This document shows, piece by piece, positions 7,666 to 14,326 of a stretch of 18,291 nt of DNA (positions are counted from its first letter, which is position 1; every line of letters begins with the position of its first letter). The position numbers were made by a program, and so were the translations under genes. Source of the stretch: JBOHER01 sp050701115. GTDB lineage: Bacteria; Actinomycetota; Actinomycetes; Mycobacteriales; Pseudonocardiaceae. The notes under the pieces were generated by a model. That model ran no database searches, had not been told where the DNA came from, and was given only the letters and a program-made list of their open reading frames with translations. The stretch covers positions 1-18,291 of the forward strand of contig JBOHER010000146.1 of assembly GCA_050701115.1 (NCBI GenBank), given 5' to 3'.

Positions 7666-8565
7666 ATGAACGTCACCGTGTGCGAGGTCGGGCCCCGGGA
7701 CGGCCTGCAGAACGAACCCGAGACACTCGCCCCGCGGAGCCGGGCGGAGCTGATCAGCCGGCTTTCCCGCGCGGGTTTCCCCCGGATCGAGGCGGTGAGC
7801 TTCGTCAGCCCGACCCGCGTGCCGCAAATGGCCGACGCCGAGGACGTCCTGGCACTCAGCGAAACCGCACCCAATGTCGTCTACGCGGGCCTCGTCCTCA
7901 ACGAGCGCGGCTATCAGCGTCTGCGGGACACCGTGTGCCGACAGGTGAACGTGGCGTTCTGTGTCACCGAGTCTTTCAACCAGCGCAATCAGGGAAGATC
8001 CGTGGCTCAATCGGTGCAGGAGGCGGCCCGCATGGTGGCGGCCGCCCGCGCCGATGGACGCCGGACCACGGTCACGCTTGCCGCATCGTTCGGCTGCCCA
8101 TTCGAAGGCCGAGTGGACCGAGGCCGGGTGCTCGCAATGGCCGAGGCAATCGCCGCCGCCGGACCGGACGAGATCGTCTTCGCCGACACCATCGGCGTCG
8201 GAACACCGGGGAACGTGCGGCGAATGGTGCAGGACGCCCTCCGACTCGAGGTGCCGCTGGGCCTGCACCTGCACAACACCCGCAACACCGGATACGCCAA
8301 CGCCTACGCCGCGATCGAAGCCGGCGCATCGACGCTCGACGCGTCCGTCGGCGGGTTAGGCGGCTGTCCGTTCGCCCCCAACGCCACCGGAAACATCGCG
8401 ACCGAAGACCTGCTCTACCTACTCGACGAGGAGGGCATCGACGCCGGCGTGGACATCGACCAGGTCATCAGGACCGCCGAATGGCTCGAGGGTGTGCTCG
8501 GCCGCCGTCTGCCCGGGCAGGTGTACAGAGCAGGCCGCTTCGCCCAGCCGACGCCTACCCGGTGA
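7666..8565 (+). CDS. Hydroxymethylglutaryl-CoA lyase-like enzyme (DRE-TIM family)
   Basis: 299 residues, ATG 12 bases after the CoA-transferase stop. It is a complete TIM-barrel lyase with EVGPRDGLQNE (R11, D12), SFVSPTRVPQMADAEDV, FADTIGVGTPGNV, LGLHLHNTRNTG (H201, H203), GGLGGCPFAPNATGN (C234, N243) and ATEDLLYLL. The metal-binding Asp/His/His and the lid cysteine known from HMG-CoA lyases are present. The HxH motif is followed by N-T-R rather than the D-T-Y of human HMGCL, a trait of a bacterial subgroup that may use other 3-hydroxy-3-alkylglutaryl-CoA substrates. It cleaves such thioesters to acetyl-CoA and a beta-keto acid. Last gene of the operon; only 38 bases separate it from the convergent LLM gene and no clear terminator is visible there. 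Confidence 0.9.
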   Translation: MNVTVCEVGPRDGLQNEPETLAPRSRAELISRLSRAGFPRIEAVSFVSPTRVPQMADAEDVLALSETAPNVVYAGLVLNERGYQRLRDTVCRQVNVAFCVTESFNQRNQGRSVAQSVQEAARMVAAARADGRRTTVTLAASFGCPFEGRVDRGRVLAMAEAIAAAGPDEIVFADTIGVGTPGNVRRMVQDALRLEVPLGLHLHNTRNTGYANAYAAIEAGASTLDASVGGLGGCPFAPNATGNIATEDLLYLLDEEGIDAGVDIDQVIRTAEWLEGVLGRRLPGQVYRAGRFAQPTPTR

Positions 8566-8603
8566 CTGGAGTCGCGACGTTGCCGATTCGACCGCTGAAC
8601 CCA

Positions 8604-9506
8604 TTACGCCTGCCGTCCACGGTGAGCGGCGACAGCGTCCCGCACCGCGGGGACGACCTCGGCGGCGAACCGCCGGATCTGGCTCAGGTCATCGTCTTTC
8701 GCGCCGAATACGAACGTGTCCATGCCGTAGTCGGTGACGAGCTCGGTCAGCTCGTCCACCCATTGATCGACCGGCCCGTGCAGGAAACCGACGGACGCCC
8801 CGTCGGTGATCGAGCCGAACACGTTGTAGATCCGCTGAATGTCCGCCGGATCCCGCCCTGCCTCCTGCGCGGCCTCGTCGATCCGCGCGTGCTTGTCCGC
8901 CAACGCCTCCGGCGGGACGTAACTCGAGGACGGAACCCAACCGTCTGCGAGCTTGCCCAACGCGCCGAGCATGCGCGGCCCGAGCACACCCAGCCACAAC
9001 CCCATGTGGTGCGCGGGCACCGGCCCGGGGTGAACGCCCGAAAGCTGGTAGTGGCGACCGTCGTAGCGCACCGACCGCTCCCGCGACCACATCAACCGGA
9101 TGACCTCGATGGCCTCGACCAGCGCCGACGCCGCCTCGCCTGCCGACCGCACCGGACCGCCCATCGCGCCGATGGCATCCCAGAACGCCCCGGCACCGAG
9201 CGCCAACTCGAAACGGCCACCGGAAAGCACGTCCAGGCTTGCCGCCGTCTTCGCCATCACCGCGGGCGGCCGTAGCGGCAGGCTCGCCACATCGGGAAAG
9301 ACCCGCACTCGCTCGGTGCGCGCGAGGATCACCGCCATCATCGCCCATGCGTCGACAAACCGCCGCTGGTAAGGATGGTCCTGAACCCCGATCAGATCGA
9401 GACCGTCCAGGTCGGCGGCCGCGGCGATCTCCATGACCGCGTCCACCCGATCCGCCGCCGGGGTGGGAAACACCCCGAACTGCACCGGCCGGCCATAATC
9501 AACCAT
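8604..9506 (-). CDS. LLM-class flavin/F420-dependent oxidoreductase
   Basis: 300 residues from ATG 9506. A start 13 codons earlier is open, but 9506 overlaps the upstream MarR stop by 8 bases, as expected for translational coupling, and has GGGAG upstream. Luciferase-like TIM-barrel features: VQFGVFPTPAAD at the first strand, DLIGVQDHPYQRRFVDAW, the PPAVMAKTAASLDVLSGGRF segment with the family's typical K-x-x-x-S-L-D, then LALGAGAF and GPVRSAGEAASALVEAIEVI. Such proteins use F420 or FMN to oxidise or reduce organic substrates; in actinobacteria F420 is the common partner of this subtype. The substrate is not identifiable. It faces the catabolic operon tail to tail and may supply or modify its substrate (inference). 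Confidence 0.88.
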   Translation of the reverse strand: MVDYGRPVQFGVFPTPAADRVDAVMEIAAAADLDGLDLIGVQDHPYQRRFVDAWAMMAVILARTERVRVFPDVASLPLRPPAVMAKTAASLDVLSGGRFELALGAGAFWDAIGAMGGPVRSAGEAASALVEAIEVIRLMWSRERSVRYDGRHYQLSGVHPGPVPAHHMGLWLGVLGPRMLGALGKLADGWVPSSSYVPPEALADKHARIDEAAQEAGRDPADIQRIYNVFGSITDGASVGFLHGPVDQWVDELTELVTDYGMDTFVFGAKDDDLSQIRRFAAEVVPAVRDAVAAHRGRQA

Positions 9507-9999
9507 CTGACGCCGCTCCCGCCGATTCCATCGCCACCACGTCACCCTCCGGCTTGAGCTCGTGTCGCAGACGGCCGAACACCTTGTGCAAGGCGGTCAA
9601 CTCGGATTGCGACAGGCGGTCGGTGAACGCCCGCTCCACCACATCGGCGTTGGTGCGGGCCGTGGCCCGCATGAGCTTGCGTCCTTCGGCGGTCAACCGG
9701 ATGTGCACCGCTCGCGAGTCGTCGGACACACCTTCACGGGCGACAAGGCCCCGGCGCTCCAATCGGTCCACCAGCCTGCTCAACGCGCTTTGGCTGAGCA
9801 CGACCCTATCCCGCAGTTCCCGCATCCTCGCACCCTCACGTGGCAGGTTGATCAAGACGTCGAACTCGCTCACCGTGACACGATGCCGGGCTTCCAGGGC
9901 ACTCTCGATCTGCTGAAGAACCGCGGCGTGGACATCCATGAGTGACCGCCAAGTGTCAATGTTGAAGCGTCGCTCTGTCGCCGAACCCTCACGCACCAT
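9499..9999 (-). CDS. MarR-family transcriptional regulator
   Basis: 166 residues from ATG 9999, chosen because a TAGGA stretch lies about 10 bases upstream and the length suits MarR (140-170). Upstream in-frame starts at 10062 and 10122 would include an 18-base palindrome in coding sequence and give an unusual tail. The winged helix-turn-helix covers residues about 40-110: VTVSEFDVLINLPREG, MRELRDRVVLSQSALSRLVD, RLERRGLVAREGVSDDSRAV, HIRLTAEGRKL. The C-terminal dimerisation helix ends near EL-KPEGD. It forms a two-gene operon with the LLM oxidoreductase and probably represses it, with relief by a phenolic or similar ligand (family behaviour). The candidate operator is the perfect inverted repeat at 10018-10035. 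Confidence 0.88.
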   Translation of the reverse strand: MVREGSATERRFNIDTWRSLMDVHAAVLQQIESALEARHRVTVSEFDVLINLPREGARMRELRDRVVLSQSALSRLVDRLERRGLVAREGVSDDSRAVHIRLTAEGRKLMRATARTNADVVERAFTDRLSQSELTALHKVFGRLRHELKPEGDVVAMESAGAASDG

Positions 10000-10017
10000 G
10001 TCACGGAATCCTACAGC

Positions 10018-10035
10018 GATGCAGTCACATGCATC
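10018..10035. promoter_or_regulatory. Candidate MarR operator (perfect 6-6-6 inverted repeat)
   Basis: GATGCAGTCACATGCATC: arms GATGCA and TGCATC with 6 bases between, centred about 27 bases upstream of the MarR start at 9999. Size and position fit autorepression by a MarR dimer. This also supports 9999 as the real start. Confidence 0.5.
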
Positions 10036-10099
10036 TTCCACAGCAGTGACGGATTGGGACATTCCCACCCCGCGCCATCCACCGCAGCGCCCGCGGACA

Positions 10100-10330
10100 T
10101 GTCCGCACTCATCGAGGTCCACCCGCGCCGAGGGCCATCCGACCGACCCGTCACCATCACCGATGCCGGCATCGCAGCGCTGTCAAACCTGCATGAAGCC
10201 GCCTAGTCCCAGGCGACGGTTCGACAGATCAACCGGACTCGCGCAACCAGACATACCGGTCGCGGTCGGGTCACGAACCGGGTCACGCAGGGTGCTTGGG
10301 CAGCACCGCCTGCTCCAGCAGGTCGCGCGT
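10100..10330. other. Intergenic, apparently eroded sequence
   Basis: No convincing gene. A 35-codon + strand frame from 10099 to 10206 ends in VTITDAGIAALSNLHEAA, and a 26-codon minus-strand frame (10363 down to 10283) contains VREHTRDLLEQAVLPKHPA. Both look like fragments of former proteins, but I cannot assign either to a family. Confidence 0.3.
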
Positions 10331-10810
10331 GTGTTCACGCACGTCGCTCTTCCGCGCAGTCATGGCATCAGCGCGCAGCGCACGCGCCGCGCGAGGATCC
10401 AGCCGCCGTGGTGCAACGGCAGCGGTAGCGGCAGCGACCCCGACAAGAGCTGCGTCCGGGTCGCCCGCCGCGAGGGGTCGGTCGAGGTTCGCGACGACAA
10501 GACGCCCTTTGGCGCGTCCGACGACGTTCGGCTGGTCTTCTCCGACGAGCAGTTCGATGCCTATCTAGCCGGCGAGCGTGCCGGTAACGCCAGCGACCTG
10601 TGCATCGCGATCGCCCGCCGACCCGACGGCCTGTACTCGTTCCGCAGCACCATCCCTCAGCCGTTCGGTGCACACGAGCTGCTGTTCACCGAACGCGAGA
10701 TCGACGCCTTCCGTGATGGTGTGACACGCGGAGAATTCGACCTCGCGGCCTACGCGATCGCATCCTCTGGCGACCCGCAATCGACACCGCATCTAGTTAC
10801 GTACGCGTGA
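10331..10810 (+). CDS. Double DUF397-domain protein, 5' end uncertain
   Basis: The C-terminal 130 residues or so are clearly coding. One DUF397-like unit has SCVRVARREGSVEVRDDKTP, then VRLVFSDEQFDAYLAGERAG. A second, more diverged unit has LCIAIARRPDGLYSFRST, then LLFTEREIDAFRDGVTRGEF. DUF397 proteins are small actinobacterial proteins usually encoded beside XRE regulators, and some may act with them as antitoxin or signalling partners; the function is unsettled. Here no XRE gene is adjacent (the nearest is at 14327). GTG 10331 is only a candidate start with a weak AGCAGG upstream. The frame is open much further upstream, where it is antisense to the MarR gene and looks non-coding, so the gene may have lost its original 5' end. 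Confidence 0.6.
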   Translation: MFTHVALPRSHGISAQRTRRARIQPPWCNGSGSGSDPDKSCVRVARREGSVEVRDDKTPFGASDDVRLVFSDEQFDAYLAGERAGNASDLCIAIARRPDGLYSFRSTIPQPFGAHELLFTEREIDAFRDGVTRGEFDLAAYAIASSGDPQSTPHLVTYA

Positions 10811-10944
10811 CCTGCGGTTTCTGGCCAGGTGGACAACCTGTTTGGGCTGGTCTTTCCATGTTCGCGCAGGTCAGTCGGTGTGTGGTACCGGCCACATGGG
10901 GTCGTCGGTGGCCTTGAAGAGCCATCCGTGACCCCACGGGCCTG

Positions 10945-10997
10945 GACGTCCCCCGGACACGTCCGGCCGCTATGGACCGGGGATGTCCGGGGGCGTC
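10945..10997. terminator. Strong hairpin after the graspetide operon (bidirectional terminator candidate)
   Basis: Perfect arms CCCCCGGACA (10950-10959) and TGTCCGGGGG (10984-10993), extended by GACG/CGTC (10945-10948 / 10994-10997) across a one-base bulge. It starts 8 bases beyond the tgmC stop at 11005 (minus strand) and also lies downstream of the + strand DUF397 gene, so it could stop both. There is no U tract, which is common in high-GC actinobacteria. Confidence 0.6.
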
Positions 10998-11004
10998 TGC
11001 GCGG

Positions 11005-12153
11005 TTACTCCACGGAGTGATCAACGGTCACGGCGTCGATCTCGGCTTGTATGACGTGTTCCGGGGAGTCGATCCACAGCGACTGTTGATCTTTGGCGAC
11101 TGTGAGCCCGAGCCGGTCTCGGCCGGGGTTGCCGGAGTCCTGCCACAGCGTATGGACGTCCTCCAGTTCGGCCCACAGGTTACGTAGCCCGCCGTGTACG
11201 GCGGTGCCGTCCAGTTCGTAGGCCCATGAGCGGTCACGACCCAGCAGTCCGGGACGCAGGGTTCCGGCGCTGGCCGGGAAGTAGTGAACTTGAACGTCGC
11301 GCATGATCAGCGAGGCGAACAGGTAGAACGGGCCGAAATCAGTTAGCAACCCAACAGGGAGATTCGTCGTGTGTTGTTCACCGTCCGCGTTGTCGTGGAG
11401 CATGAAATTGAAGGGCATGATGTTGTCGCGGGTGGGCATGAAGGTTCCCCCGATGGGAGCCCGCCCGGTCGCGGTTCCGGTGTCACTGACGGTCAGGGCA
11501 AAGATGGCATCCGAGGCCATGTCGGAATAGAGGTTCGCCAGTATTAGCCCGCCGGGTTTCACGGCCGTCAGCCAGCACGGCGGTACCCTGCGAATTCCTA
11601 CCGTTGCCATGAGTCGGTCATATGGCCCGTCGGGAACCGTGATGGCGGCATCGGCTACGGCGGTAGCCGGGCGGTATCCGAGACCCGCCAGGCGGAGTCT
11701 GGCCGATTCGACAAGGCCCGCGTCAATATCGACGGTGGTCACGTACTCGTCGCCGAGCCTGTTGCACAGGATCGCCGCGTTGTAGCCGGTGCCGGTGCCG
11801 ACTTCCAAGACCGTCAGTCCCGGTTCGGCCTGTAGGGCGTCCACCATTACGGCCATGAGCCCCGGTGCGCTGCTGGACGAGGTGGCATGCCCACCGAGAT
11901 AGACACCTTCCTTGCGGAGCTTGTCCCATGCGCCGGGGTCCCCGTCGAGCTGCGTAATCAGCGCCTCGTTTTGGTACACGAGATCGAGATAGTCGGCGTC
12001 GGATTGGTCGACCGCGACCCAGCCAAGTTCGGGACGATTCTCGAAGAACCGAGGCACGAAAACATGCCGGGGCACGGCAGCGAAACCCGCCTTCCACTCG
12101 GCACTAAGGTCCAGTTTCGCGGCCAAGTTTTTCGCGTGCTTGTGCCAGTCCAC
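11005..12153 (-). CDS. tgmC: Graspetide-associated PIMT-like methyltransferase (aspartimide-forming type)
   Basis: 382 residues from GTG 12153, which overlaps the ligase stop by one base (TAGTG) and has GGAGG just upstream. The N-terminal half is a protein-L-isoaspartate O-methyltransferase fold: leader-type helix FAAVPRHVFVPRFFENRPEL, GGHATSSSSAPGLMAVMVDA (87-106, equivalent of the TSSQP substrate motif), and SAM-binding VLEVGTGTGYNAAIL (115-129). The roughly 150-residue C-terminal extension is typical of methyltransferases paired with ATP-grasp RiPP ligases (fuscimiditide and amycolimiditide systems). There the enzyme methylates an Asp in the cyclised peptide and the ester collapses to aspartimide. 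A similar product is the inference here. Last gene of the operon, followed by the hairpin at 10945-10997. Confidence 0.9.
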   Translation of the reverse strand: MDWHKHAKNLAAKLDLSAEWKAGFAAVPRHVFVPRFFENRPELGWVAVDQSDADYLDLVYQNEALITQLDGDPGAWDKLRKEGVYLGGHATSSSSAPGLMAVMVDALQAEPGLTVLEVGTGTGYNAAILCNRLGDEYVTTVDIDAGLVESARLRLAGLGYRPATAVADAAITVPDGPYDRLMATVGIRRVPPCWLTAVKPGGLILANLYSDMASDAIFALTVSDTGTATGRAPIGGTFMPTRDNIMPFNFMLHDNADGEQHTTNLPVGLLTDFGPFYLFASLIMRDVQVHYFPASAGTLRPGLLGRDRSWAYELDGTAVHGGLRNLWAELEDVHTLWQDSGNPGRDRLGLTVAKDQQSLWIDSPEHVIQAEIDAVTVDHSVE

Positions 12154-13094
12154 TACCCCTCCGCAAGATACTTGGCGAACGCTTCGGCCATCGGAAGCCC
12201 GGTTTCATCTTCCAGCCAGCCCCACTGGCCGTTCGGGTTGCATTCCAAGAAGTAGTATTCGCCATCTGCCGTGACGGCGAAATCGAATGCGCCGAATGCC
12301 AGCCCGAACCTGTCGAGGTAGGCGCGGAGTTGGCGCGGCAGGTCGCCGGGTAGCGGAAGTGAGCGGTAGGTCACGGAACCGTAGTCAGCGCGGAAGTCTA
12401 TCCGAGCCGCTGGTGATTCCGCATGGATGGCGACGCCAAAGCAGGCGCCACCGATGACGGTGATCCGGGCGTCGAACTCCTTGGGAATCTGCTCTTGGAA
12501 CAGGTGGGCCGTGAGGCCGATTGAGGGATCGTTGAATTCACCGGGATCGACCACGCTTGTGAAGATTACCTTCTGATCCGAAAGGGTCGGCGGCTCGAAA
12601 ACCTTGTAGATCAGAGTTCGGCCAACATCATACGCGAACTTCTGAGCCTGTTCGGGACTGTTGGTCACGAGGGTTCGGGGAACGTTCATGCCCACGGCCG
12701 CCGCGACGTCCAGTTGTTTCGGCTTGAAGTTACCGGTTGCTATCGCCGAAGGATGGTTAACCCACCTGGCCTCAATACCCGTGAGGACTCCGCCGAAGCC
12801 CTGCCGGGCTTCCACCCGAGCAAAGACCCGGTGCTCATCGGCCATGTCGGGTGGCATCTGAAACTGAGCTGGGCGACGATACAACACGCTCACTACGTCA
12901 TCGAGGTTAACGACCCCGTTGCGCGTCTTGAGAGTGCCGAGCGCTGACGACCCCGGAAACGCCGCCAGATCGGCGGCCAAGGGAAAATCGGCAGTGTCGA
13001 ACCAAACCGTATCAACCGGATAGGCCCGCAACTTGTCAACAACCATCCTGGCGGCCTCGTCTTCGTAGCAGGACAGCACCAGCACCGACGCCAC
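12153..13094 (-). CDS. tgmB: ATP-grasp graspetide ligase (macrolactone/macrolactam-forming)
   Basis: 313 residues from GTG 13094, with GGAAGG about 9 bases upstream. Features of RiPP ATP-grasp ligases (MvdD/SAV_5884 type): YRRP (72-75), VNHP (112-115), KPKQLDVAAAVGMNVPRT (124-141), IYK (162-164, ATP-binding Lys), FQEQIPKEFDARITVIGG (199-216), and the Mg-site strand YYFLECNPNGQWGWLE (280-295). Length matches the family (310-330). It uses ATP to activate Asp/Glu side chains in a precursor core and joins them to Ser/Thr (ester) or Lys (amide). Its start codon overlaps a TAG that closes a core-like frame of the precursor, and its own stop overlaps the tgmC start in the same TAGTG arrangement, so the three genes are translationally coupled. 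Confidence 0.93.
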   Translation of the reverse strand: MASVLVLSCYEDEAARMVVDKLRAYPVDTVWFDTADFPLAADLAAFPGSSALGTLKTRNGVVNLDDVVSVLYRRPAQFQMPPDMADEHRVFARVEARQGFGGVLTGIEARWVNHPSAIATGNFKPKQLDVAAAVGMNVPRTLVTNSPEQAQKFAYDVGRTLIYKVFEPPTLSDQKVIFTSVVDPGEFNDPSIGLTAHLFQEQIPKEFDARITVIGGACFGVAIHAESPAARIDFRADYGSVTYRSLPLPGDLPRQLRAYLDRFGLAFGAFDFAVTADGEYYFLECNPNGQWGWLEDETGLPMAEAFAKYLAEG

Positions 13095-13361
13095 TAGTCG
13101 GTGCCTTCCGTGATGGTATCGTCAATTTTCGTCGCCTTCCCCGGCTCTCCATCCGGGGAAGTGGGTGCGTTGATCGAGACCTTCCGCTTGGTCGGCTGGT
13201 TCTTGTTCCCGGAACCGGCTTCCTACAACGGACGGCACGGCGTACCGGACGCCGAACGGAACAACACCCCGGTTGCCACCCGGCACTACTGCTTGAGTAG
13301 CTGGCCCGAGGGGAAGAACCCGGCGCATGTCCACGAGGGGTTCATTCTTGGGGTAGCTCAT
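13094..13361 (-). pseudogene. tgmA: Graspetide precursor: leader in frame 0, core in +1 frame (frameshifted or recoded)
   Basis: ATG 13361 follows a strong AGGAGG. Frame 0 gives a 79-residue protein ending at 13122. Its leader contains VVPFGVRYAVPS (33-44), resembling the P-W/F-G-L-R leader motif of ATP-grasp-modified RiPPs. After about residue 46 the frame-0 tail has one Thr and poor G/C at third positions (18 of 33). The +1 frame opens after a TAG at 13225-13223 and encodes 42 residues rich in Thr, Asp and Glu, including APTSPDGEPG and the C-terminus TKIDDTITEGTD. It has 32 of 42 codons ending in G/C and stops at TAG 13096-13094, overlapping the ligase GTG. The +1 segment has no usable start codon. 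I therefore read the ancestral precursor as leader plus +1 core (about 88 residues). It is either mutated, mis-sequenced by one base, or made by +1 frameshifting. Marked pseudogene only because the frame is broken as given. Confidence 0.75.
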
Positions 13362-13405
13362 TGTGTAACCTCCTGAATCAACGGAACTATCCAACCTTGG
13401 TCATC

Positions 13406-13801
13406 TTACGTAGGGCGGATGGTGACTGGCCGCCGTTGCTCGGTTGGAATGTGACAGAACCACGGTGCGGTGCAGAGCTGGGCCTGATCGTCAGGTGATG
13501 GCGGGGCAAGGCTGAGCACCGCGCGGAGAGTCCACGCCGCCGCGTTGGGGTGATCGTCTTGCGCCCACCACCAGGTGACCCACTCGGGCGCGAACACGTC
13601 GGCCTTGTCGTGCATCGGCATCCGGTAGGCCACCGCGTTGTCATGCCCGCGCAGGATCACCACGTCGGCGCACTTGTTCGCCTTCCACTCGAACACTTCG
13701 CCGATCAACTCGGGAGTCCGACGATCGGGGTAGAAGTGCAGCGTCCAGCGCCGGTGTCGTAGCTCTTCCAACCACCGGTCCGCCTCGTCCCCCACGGTCA
13801 C
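13406..13801 (-). CDS. Hypothetical protein in graspetide operon
   Basis: 131 residues from GTG 13801, which overlaps the preceding stop as GTGA (a second GTG at 13804 is possible). I do not recognise a named domain. It is a soluble, Trp- and His-rich protein with HRRWTLHFYPDRRTPELIGE, ADVVILRGHDNAVAYRMP and PEWVTWWWAQDDHPNAAAWT, no signal peptide and no membrane segment. It looks like a compact alpha/beta protein conserved in this sort of cluster rather than a spurious frame, since third positions are strongly G/C and it is coupled to its upstream neighbour. It ends 44 bases before the precursor start. A role in regulation, immunity or handling of the peptide is possible, but nothing in the sequence decides it. 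Confidence 0.7.
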   Translation of the reverse strand: MTVGDEADRWLEELRHRRWTLHFYPDRRTPELIGEVFEWKANKCADVVILRGHDNAVAYRMPMHDKADVFAPEWVTWWWAQDDHPNAAAWTLRAVLSLAPPSPDDQAQLCTAPWFCHIPTEQRRPVTIRPT

Positions 13802-13992
13802 CACGGCGTCTCCGGGCCACCGTCGTGCAACTCGGCCAGTCCCCGCCTGGCGTAGTCCAGCAGCGCCGCTAGTTCGGCACGCTCAGCGCGCCGCCGGGCG
13901 ATCATCCGGACCACGCCGACCACGCACAACGCCAGGCTGCACAGGGTGGCAGCCGCGATCACGGCCACCCACCCCACCGTGTCCAGCCACAT
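13798..13992 (-). CDS. Small single-pass membrane protein
   Basis: 64 residues from ATG 13992; this start overlaps the stop of the gene before it (TGATG). Residues about 6-29 (VGWVAVIAAATLCSLALCVV) form one clear transmembrane helix. It is followed by a basic stop-transfer stretch (RMIARRRAERAE) and a short cytosolic helix (LAALLDYARRGLAELHDG), suggesting N-out/C-in topology. No family recognised. It overlaps the next gene as GTGA. It may anchor a partner or take part in export or immunity of the graspetide (inference from position only). Confidence 0.65.
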   Translation of the reverse strand: MWLDTVGWVAVIAAATLCSLALCVVGVVRMIARRRAERAELAALLDYARRGLAELHDGGPETPW

Positions 13993-14177
13993 CAGCAGCA
14001 CCCCAGGTAACGCCGCACGTACGGCCGCACCAGCGGCGCGCCGTGCGGTTCCGCTGGCCGCGCGGACAGCACCGGTTCCGCGTTCAGGACGCCGCGCAAC
14101 GCCTCGGCATCGGTGGACGTGTAGTAGTCCTCCGGCCATACCTGCGTCAGCTCGGCCGCTCCGCGCTGTGCATTCAC
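13992..14177 (-). CDS. Small hypothetical protein, first gene of the graspetide operon
   Basis: 61 residues from GTG 14177, with GAGGGG 8 bases upstream; an alternative GTG at 14186 would give 64. The sequence has QVWPEDYYTSTDAEALRGVL and ends in PYVRRYLGCC, with a terminal Cys pair. No known domain. Its reality rests on the 1-base TGATG overlap with the membrane-protein gene, the ribosome-binding site and its place as promoter-proximal gene opposite the XRE regulator. Confidence 0.5.
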   Translation of the reverse strand: MNAQRGAAELTQVWPEDYYTSTDAEALRGVLNAEPVLSARPAEPHGAPLVRPYVRRYLGCC

Positions 14178-14208
14178 GCTCAACACCCCTCGCCGTTGCC
14201 GATGGAAG

Positions 14209-14251
14209 GCGGGTTCGGTGACCGGTCGGGGGCCACGGTCACCGAACCCGC
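14209..14251. promoter_or_regulatory. 16-bp perfect inverted repeat in the divergent tgm/XRE intergenic region
   Basis: GCGGGTTCGGTGACCG (14209-14224) and its exact complement (14236-14251), with an 11-base loop. It lies between the start of the minus-strand graspetide operon (14177) and the + strand XRE gene (14327), so it cannot be a simple end-of-gene terminator for either. It could be the XRE operator, an RNA hairpin in the operon leader, or an attenuator. Confidence 0.6.
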
Positions 14252-14297
14252 AGGTAGTAGCCTGTGGGTGGCTGGTTGTGATGGGAAGTGGTTGACC

Positions 14298-14313
14298 GTC
14301 TACGAGCGTCTAC
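14298..14313 (+). repeat. Direct repeat GTCTAC, one helical turn apart
   Basis: GTCTAC at 14298-14303 and 14308-14313, 10-base period, just before the XRE start at 14327. This may be a half-site pair for autoregulation; short enough to be chance. Confidence 0.3.
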
Positions 14314-14326
14314 AGGTGAAGCGGCG

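Noticed and set aside
9938..10330. Long + strand upstream extension of the DUF397 frame
   Set aside because: It is antisense to the MarR gene, very rich in Arg/Pro/Ser and without family likeness; only the part after about 10331 looks coding.
10408..10440. Sequence GTGGTGCAACGGCAG resembling a tRNA D-arm region
   Set aside because: No matching acceptor stem, anticodon arm or T-arm follows, and the stretch is in frame with the DUF397 protein.
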